Positions 12,494-16,826 of a stretch of DNA of 16,826 bases are shown here, one piece after another. The notes under the pieces were generated by a model. The model did no database searches. It was not told where the DNA came from and saw nothing but the letters and a program-made list of their open reading frames with translations. The stretch lies in NCBI GenBank assembly GCA_017396865.1, contig JAFQKO010000091.1, positions 1 to 16,826 of the forward strand, given 5' to 3'. Made by a program: the position numbers and the translations under genes. The stretch is from Clostridia bacterium (GTDB taxonomy: Bacteria > Bacillota_A > Clostridia > Oscillospirales > QAKW01). The number at the start of each line of letters is the position of its first letter. The first letter of the stretch is position 1.

Positions 12494-13600
12494 TTACTGT
12501 ATGTAGGGAACGCGATCCTTGGGAGGATTATAAGTTTTGGGGTCTACCACCAAGAACGCATTGGGCAAAAAGCGCATCCCATCGGCATCGGCGCCGCTCG
12601 GATTGTTTACGACCCGACCGATCCCCTCCTCGGTATTTCCCGCCTTATTGGTATAATACATCACCGAGGCAGAGCCGCCGTCCAGATTCGCCGCATTCCA
12701 GCACCCCTCATCAATGAGAATTTGCTGCAGCTGCTTCATGGTTGCGCCAATAACCGGCGGGTTGCGACCGTCGATAACCACCATAATGACCGTTCCATCC
12801 TTCCGCTGACCGATTGCGGTACGAGGAGCACTACCCCAACCGCCGTCGCCATGAATCTCAGCAGGCTGACCATTGATGATCAAAAACGGTGCAAATTCGC
12901 AGGCACATCGCAGATTCAAGGATTCCAGCTCGGTCGTCTTATATTTTCCGAGCACCAAAACGTTATCCTCATTGAAACCGATCAGGTTGACCTCGCTTGT
13001 GACGGGCTCTTTAATCATGACGCCATCGACCATCACCATACCGACCGCATTGCCGCCGTTACCAAATCCGCCAACATCGGCAAAGCCTCCGCCGTTGATT
13101 CCCGCAATCGCTCCATAGCTTTCAATCAGCCGCGGCAGTTTTTGCCCCTTGGCGCCAAAATCCTTAGGAATTCCCAACCGCACCCACGAAGGATCGGAAA
13201 TCTCCATAACGTAACCCTCGTAGTAATCCAACGATGCAACAGAACCGCCCGATATCCGGCGGATTTTTATTATGTCATTTGTCGGAAGGCTTTCAGGTAC
13301 AGGCGTAACCTCAGAGGACGTTTCATCCGATTTCTCGTGAGACGTGTGGGAACTGCCGCTGTCCGTTTTCTTTTTGGAATCAGTCGGTTCTTCTCCTCCA
13401 CCTAAGCACAGCAGTAATACAATAATCGCTACAACAAGAGCTGCGGCAATTGATCCCAAAATAATCCACAGCTTTTTGCGGGATTTTTTCTCCGAAGGAA
13501 TCGGCAGATTGACCATCCCGCCACAATGGACACAAAACAGCTCGGACTGAGGCTTGCGGATTTTCATTTCTTTTCCGCAGGAATCACATTTTACTTTCAT
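12494..13600 (-). CDS. Membrane-anchored zinc-ribbon protein with NAGPA-type phosphodiester glycosidase domain
   Basis: The 368-residue protein has four parts. Residues 5-26 form a zinc ribbon, CDSC and CVHC (Cys5, Cys8, Cys23, Cys26). A basic stretch KKSRKK precedes a transmembrane helix at about 44-66. A Ser/Thr/Glu-rich linker spans 70-107. The extracellular domain from about 108 matches the NAGPA/DUF2233 family of phosphodiester glycosidases: AGINGGGF (166-173), RTAIGQRKDGTVIMVVIDGR (260-279) and ANLDGGSAS (304-312). Family members remove N-acetylglucosamine from phosphodiesters in animals; bacterial homologues are linked to spore and envelope glycopolymers. The ribbon would stay in the cytoplasm. 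AAAGGGA lies eight bases before the ATG. The gene follows the MATE gene after only 22 bases and has no promoter of its own, so the two form an operon. The substrate is unknown. Confidence 0.88.
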   Translation of the reverse strand: MKVKCDSCGKEMKIRKPQSELFCVHCGGMVNLPIPSEKKSRKKLWIILGSIAAALVVAIIVLLLCLGGGEEPTDSKKKTDSGSSHTSHEKSDETSSEVTPVPESLPTNDIIKIRRISGGSVASLDYYEGYVMEISDPSWVRLGIPKDFGAKGQKLPRLIESYGAIAGINGGGFADVGGFGNGGNAVGMVMVDGVMIKEPVTSEVNLIGFNEDNVLVLGKYKTTELESLNLRCACEFAPFLIINGQPAEIHGDGGWGSAPRTAIGQRKDGTVIMVVIDGRNPPVIGATMKQLQQILIDEGCWNAANLDGGSASVMYYTNKAGNTEEGIGRVVNNPSGADADGMRFLPNAFLVVDPKTYNPPKDRVPYIQ

Positions 13601-13622
13601 TTTTATTCCCTTTCCTTTTCAT

Positions 13623-14966
13623 TTATTTCAAGTGCCGTTTCCAATGGCCTTTATAGTAGAATATTAAAACAATGATACAGCGGGTGGCCTGATCCAGCAT
13701 CTGACAAGCGCGGTAGGCGTAAACGCCCCACTCCAGCACGTCGATCACCAGATACCCGCACAGCACACGGAACAGCCAAAGGCTGATAAAGGAGGCGATC
13801 AGCGGGGCCACGGTATCGCCCGCGCTGCGCAGGGCGCCCGAGAAGGTTTGATGGCCGTTGATAAAGGGCAGGGTGGCCGCGCCGATGAACATAATGCGAA
13901 CGATCACGGGATAGAGGCTGCTGTCGTTGGTGAACAGCCTTGCCAGCGGGGTGCCGAAGCAGCACATCACCAGCATTTCCACCCCCGCAAACAGCATCGC
14001 CCAGCGGATGGTCAGCCGCACAAAGCGCTTACCCAGCGCTTCATCGCCCGCGCCCAGCGCCCGTCCGAAGAGGGAGGTGGAGGCGGTATTGCAGGCCGAG
14101 CCGGTGGACCAGGCAAAGGCCTCGATGGAATTGACCACCGAATTGGCCGCCACGTGGGCAGTGGCCAAGCCTGCGATCAGCTTGGTGCTGATCATGGCGC
14201 CCGCCTGCAGCAAGGTTTGTTCCCCTGCGGCGGTCAGGCCGATCGGCAGCAGCCGCGTGCGGATGCTGCGCTCCCATTTCCAAGAGAGCCCCCTTTGGAA
14301 TCGGATGGGAGATTTTTTCCAAAGTAATGCCCCAAGAGCGATCAAAAACGCAATGATCTTCGAGATCACCGTTGCCCATGCAGCACCCTTCAGCCCCATG
14401 GCGGGAAAGCCCCATTTGCCGAAGATCAGCAGATAATTAAAGAGCACGTTGATCCCGCCGCCGATCAGGTTATACACCATCGGCAGCTTGGAAATTCCCA
14501 CGCCGCGGAAGGCGGCAGTAATATTTAAAGTGAGAATCTGGAAGAAGAAACCGTATGCATTGATGCGATAATAAGAAACCGCCGCCTCATAGGCGGCATT
14601 GGAGCCGCAAACAAACCGAATGATCGGCTCCGCCGCAAACAGCGACAAAGCGCTGAGCACTACGGCAATCCCAAAGGCGATCACCATCGACTGATAGGCC
14701 ACGTTCCGCGCCTGCCGCTTTTGCTTGGCACCGTAGTGCCACGCGATGGTTGCGGTGGTGCCGATAAAAAAGCCATTACAGACCGAAATGATCAAATTGA
14801 TGGGAGAGCCGCAAAGCCCTACCGCCGCCACAGCGACGGTAGAGCCCTCCATCTGGCCGACCATCATGCTGTCGACAATATGAAACAGCCGCACCAGCAC
14901 CGCCTCGATCAGAGCCGGAAACAACAGTTGATAAAAGCTGCGCTTTTGCTCCTTGGTCAATTGCAT
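13623..14966 (-). CDS. MATE-family multidrug/cation efflux transporter
   Basis: The 447-residue protein has the twelve-helix pattern of MATE exporters, which use Na+ or H+ gradients to expel cationic drugs or metabolites. Family features are the first-helix segment FPALIEAVLVRLFHIVDSMM followed by VGQMEGSTVAVAAVGLCGSP, the ITAAFRGVGISKLPMVYNLI region, and the repeat of the same pattern in the second half (AHVAANSVVNSIEAFAW, GALRSAGDT). The frame can be extended to 15035, but that would run through the promoter. AAGGAG at 14976-14981 and the ATG at 14966 are properly spaced. The leader contains a dyad that can hide this ribosome-binding site. It is the first gene of the operon with the NAGPA-type protein. 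The true substrate cannot be read from sequence. Confidence 0.92.
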   Translation of the reverse strand: MQLTKEQKRSFYQLLFPALIEAVLVRLFHIVDSMMVGQMEGSTVAVAAVGLCGSPINLIISVCNGFFIGTTATIAWHYGAKQKRQARNVAYQSMVIAFGIAVVLSALSLFAAEPIIRFVCGSNAAYEAAVSYYRINAYGFFFQILTLNITAAFRGVGISKLPMVYNLIGGGINVLFNYLLIFGKWGFPAMGLKGAAWATVISKIIAFLIALGALLWKKSPIRFQRGLSWKWERSIRTRLLPIGLTAAGEQTLLQAGAMISTKLIAGLATAHVAANSVVNSIEAFAWSTGSACNTASTSLFGRALGAGDEALGKRFVRLTIRWAMLFAGVEMLVMCCFGTPLARLFTNDSSLYPVIVRIMFIGAATLPFINGHQTFSGALRSAGDTVAPLIASFISLWLFRVLCGYLVIDVLEWGVYAYRACQMLDQATRCIIVLIFYYKGHWKRHLK

Positions 14967-14975
14967 TTCTTCATC

Positions 14976-15005
14976 TCCTTGGCGTTGGCTATCCAACACC
15001 AAGGA
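14976..15005 (-). promoter_or_regulatory. Dyad at the start of the MATE transcript covering its ribosome binding site
   Basis: On the minus strand, TCCTTGGTGTTGG (15005-14993) and CCAACGCCAAGGA (14988-14976) pair over 13 positions, including one G-U, with loop ATAG. The 3' arm contains the AAGGA of the Shine-Dalgarno. The predicted start near 15000 falls inside the 5' arm, so the full RNA hairpin may or may not form; as DNA it is a 30-bp dyad overlapping +1, also a good operator position. Confidence 0.65.
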
Positions 15006-15006
15006 T

Positions 15007-15035
15007 ATTATAATTCTTTTACCCATAAAAAGCAA
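15007..15035 (-). promoter_or_regulatory. Sigma-A promoter of the MATE/NAGPA operon
   Basis: On the minus strand, TTGCTT (15030-15035), 17 bp and consensus TATAAT (15007-15012) predict a start near 15000, 34 bases before the ATG at 14966. Confidence 0.88.
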
Positions 15036-15065
15036 CCCAATAATTCAAAGCCGCTGTCTTGCGTA

Positions 15066-15094
15066 TTGATTTTTTCGCTTTTTCAAATTATAAT
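15066..15094 (+). promoter_or_regulatory. Sigma-A promoter of the surface-protein gene
   Basis: TTGATT (15066-15071), 17 bp and consensus TATAAT (15089-15094) predict a start near 15101. AAGGAGG (15118-15124) lies eight bases before the ATG at 15133. Confidence 0.88.
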
Positions 15095-15132
15095 TATTAT
15101 GGCAAATGCAAATTTCCAAGGAGGCAACCCCC

Positions 15133-16826
15133 ATGAAAAGAAGAATCATTAGCCTGTTTTTAGCGATCTTTCTGCTGGCAGAACTGCCCCTCGCAGTTCA
15201 GGCGGCAGAGCCCATCGCGCTGGGCGATTTTATCATCACGACCGACGAGGCAGCGAGCAGCTGCTCCTTTGCCTACAACGCGCTGACCATCTCCGCCCCC
15301 GGAACGTACACCGTCTCCATGGCGGAGGGCATCAGCACTACTGACGATCGGATCGTGATAAATGCTGAAGGCGTTACGCTGATTCTGGATAATCTGCATA
15401 TCCTCGACGAATGTTCTTCGTTGACCCTGAACCAAGATGCGGCGATCCGCGCCGTAGGAACGGTAACCTTGGTAACCGAATCCGACGGTTCTTCCGTTTT
15501 AGAGCCTGCCATTAAGGTACTCACCGGCAAAACGATGACCTTTTTAGGCGGGGAAATGACCGCAATCGGAGCAAAAGGCGCCTACGGCGATTCGGACTAT
15601 GGAAAAAACGGCATTCGGGGAAATCTGATCATGCAGAGCGGCAGCCTGACGGTCTGCGGCGGCAACGGCAAATCCGGATACTATCGCGGCGGTGACGGCG
15701 GACACGGCATTTACGGCAACGTCACGGTTAACGGCGGCACCCTGACCGCCACCGGCGGCAGCGGCGTTAACGGTGGCGGCGGCGACGGCGGAGCCGGCCG
15801 CAGCGGAATCGGCGGCAATGTCACGGTCAACGGCGGCAAAGTAGTCGCCACCGGCGGCAACGGCGGCAACAGCGGTACTTACCAATACCCCGGAGACGGC
15901 GGCTACGGCATCGACGGCAAGCTGACCGTAACGGGCGGCGAGGTGGTAGCCGTTGGCGGCAAGGGCGGCTTCAACGGCTACTACGACTACGGCATCAACG
16001 GCTACGGCGTGGGCGGCGCGCAGGCGCAGATCGACCACGGAACCGTAACCGCCATCGGCAACAACTACGGCGGTGACAGCCAAGCGGCCTTTGAATTTAC
16101 TCCCCAAACGGAGCCTGCTAACCTGACGGAGATCCGTGTGGGAGCATCCGAAAGCGATGCGACCGACAGCCCCTACATCGGCCAGCGCTACGCTCAATAT
16201 ACCGTACGGAAGTTCTACCACATCAACTATCGAGACATAAGCGATACCGCAGAGAGACCCGAAGCAATGATCGAAGGAATACCCACGGTGATCCCCGACC
16301 CCGTAAGGGCAAATCACCGCTTCGACGGTTGGCTGATCAACGGTAGCGGCGAGCCGATCAAAAACTTGGTTTTGGCGGCGGATGCCTATGCCGAACCGAT
16401 CACCCTGACGGCAACCTGGACGCTAAAGACCGAAGTTACGGTCGATTCGACGGTTCAGATCTATACCTATAACACCCAACCCCACGGCTTTATCCTCGAA
16501 AGCACCCCTGCCGAGGGCTATACCGTAGAATATTACGTAGACGAAGCGTGGACCGCGCAGGCACCGATCGAAGCAGGCAGCTATAACGTGCAGATCAGCC
16601 GAGCGGAGGACGATACCTACCAAAGCTTTTCGGTAATGCTTGAGCACGGCCTGATCATCCGAAAAGCAGATCCGCAGATCTCTGCGCCGACCGCAAAGGA
16701 CGGGCTTATTTACGACGGCACACCTCAATCTCTGATCGAGGCAGGCAGCACCGACGGCGGCAGACTGCAATATCGGTTAGAAAGCGGCGAATGGAGCGAG
16801 GAGCTCCCCACCGCCGTTAAACCGGG
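15133..16826 (+). CDS. Secreted glycine-rich repeat surface protein (3' end outside window)
   Basis: The frame is open from the ATG at 15133 to the window edge: 564 residues, incomplete. Residues 1-24 are a signal peptide (MKRRIISLFLAIFLLAELPL, then AVQA-AE). Residues 50-145 are beta-rich, with VTLILDNLHI, AIRAVGTVTLV and MTFLGGEMTAIG, suggesting a parallel beta-helix. Residues 160-310 are glycine-rich repeats of the form GNVTVNGG-x-x-x-ATGG. About 352-430 resembles a Listeria-Bacteroides (Flg_new-type) repeat, with HRFDGWLINGSG and ITLTATW. From about 433 two MBG-like beta domains follow, with QIYTYNTQPHGF, AGSYNVQIS and GLIYDGTPQSLI. The missing C-terminus may carry an anchor or further repeats. 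It probably acts as an adhesin or carbohydrate-contacting protein on the cell surface; no catalytic motif is seen. RBS and promoter are excellent. Confidence 0.88.
   Translation, partial: MKRRIISLFLAIFLLAELPLAVQAAEPIALGDFIITTDEAASSCSFAYNALTISAPGTYTVSMAEGISTTDDRIVINAEGVTLILDNLHILDECSSLTLNQDAAIRAVGTVTLVTESDGSSVLEPAIKVLTGKTMTFLGGEMTAIGAKGAYGDSDYGKNGIRGNLIMQSGSLTVCGGNGKSGYYRGGDGGHGIYGNVTVNGGTLTATGGSGVNGGGGDGGAGRSGIGGNVTVNGGKVVATGGNGGNSGTYQYPGDGGYGIDGKLTVTGGEVVAVGGKGGFNGYYDYGINGYGVGGAQAQIDHGTVTAIGNNYGGDSQAAFEFTPQTEPANLTEIRVGASESDATDSPYIGQRYAQYTVRKFYHINYRDISDTAERPEAMIEGIPTVIPDPVRANHRFDGWLINGSGEPIKNLVLAADAYAEPITLTATWTLKTEVTVDSTVQIYTYNTQPHGFILESTPAEGYTVEYYVDEAWTAQAPIEAGSYNVQISRAEDDTYQSFSVMLEHGLIIRKADPQISAPTAKDGLIYDGTPQSLIEAGSTDGGRLQYRLESGEWSEELPTAVKP
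15616..16056 (+). repeat. Glycine-rich protein repeats within the surface-protein gene
   Basis: About four units of 33-38 codons each contain G-N/K-V/L-x-V-x-G-G, then A-x-G-G-x-G and a Gly/Tyr/Asp loop. Recognisable starts are GNLIMQSGSLTVCGG (163-177), GNVTVNGGTLTATGG (195-209), GNVTVNGGKVVATGG (228-242) and GKLTVTGGEVVAVGG (262-276), with a degenerate last unit AQIDHGTVTAIG (298-309). The DNA of the units is similar enough (GTCACGGTTAACGGCGG versus GTCACGGTCAACGGCGG) for copy number to change by recombination. Confidence 0.75.

Noticed and set aside
12440..13405. Plus-strand open frame of 321 codons opposite the NAGPA-type gene
   Set aside because: It starts inside the terminator and mirrors a gene with clear zinc-ribbon and NAGPA motifs.
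14967..15035. Longer N-terminus for the MATE protein
   Set aside because: The extension would cover the -10 box and +1; the ATG at 14966 has a well-spaced AAGGAG and matches the family's N-terminus.

Overview
The window reads as a chromosomal piece of a Gram-positive gut-type Clostridia (Oscillospirales/Ruminococcaceae-like). This is inferred from the moderately high G+C of the genes (visibly above half, with a strong c/g bias at third positions), very AT-rich intergenic regions carrying textbook sigma-A promoters with 17-bp spacers, AAGGAGG-type ribosome binding sites, a T-box riboswitch, a short SecG, a short Firmicutes-type CysE, and several carbohydrate-active enzymes. No species can be named from the sequence alone.

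Layout. 1-422 is the 3' end of a probable glycosidase gene. 443-1094 holds a small AT-rich membrane-protein gene, an unusual array of short hairpins separated by ATGATAT/ATATCAT heptamers, and a tRNA-Thr(GGT) gene with its own promoter and terminator. 1095-1387 is a non-coding stretch with degenerate DnaA-box-like elements and the secG promoter. secG is followed, across a terminator, by a GH78 alpha-L-rhamnosidase. 3931-4439 is a low-G+C islet between two nearly identical terminator hairpins: an XRE repressor gene facing a truncated DUF2493 (SLOG-type) gene, with palindromic operators between them. cca (tRNA CCA-adding enzyme) and a CYTH-domain triphosphatase-like gene diverge from back-to-back promoters. 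Next come a 696-residue cytoplasmic TIM-barrel glycosidase-like protein and a membrane-anchored HtrA protease. A T-box controlled cysE-cysS operon follows. Convergent to it is a two-gene operon of a MATE transporter and a membrane-anchored zinc-ribbon/NAGPA-type phosphodiester glycosidase. The window ends inside a secreted glycine-rich, repeat-containing surface protein.

Functional links. The clearest regulated unit is cysE-cysS: a leader with a T-box sequence, a terminator and a competing antiterminator would couple cysteine synthesis and cysteinyl-tRNA charging to uncharged tRNA-Cys. cca and the tRNA gene belong to translation. The glycosidases (partial enzyme at the left edge, rhamnosidase, GH42-like protein) lack signal peptides where their N-termini are visible, suggesting intracellular cleavage of imported plant or host oligosaccharides. 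secG, htrA and the surface protein belong to export and envelope functions.

Most of the window is ordinary housekeeping and accessory chromosome. The parts that repay a second look are the heptamer-hairpin array (763-927), the terminator-bounded islet (3931-4439) with its stop-sharing 30-bp palindrome, the dyad over the start of the MATE transcript, and the zinc-ribbon/NAGPA fusion. I found no convincing undescribed multi-gene defence or biosynthetic system, no CRISPR array and no intact mobile element.
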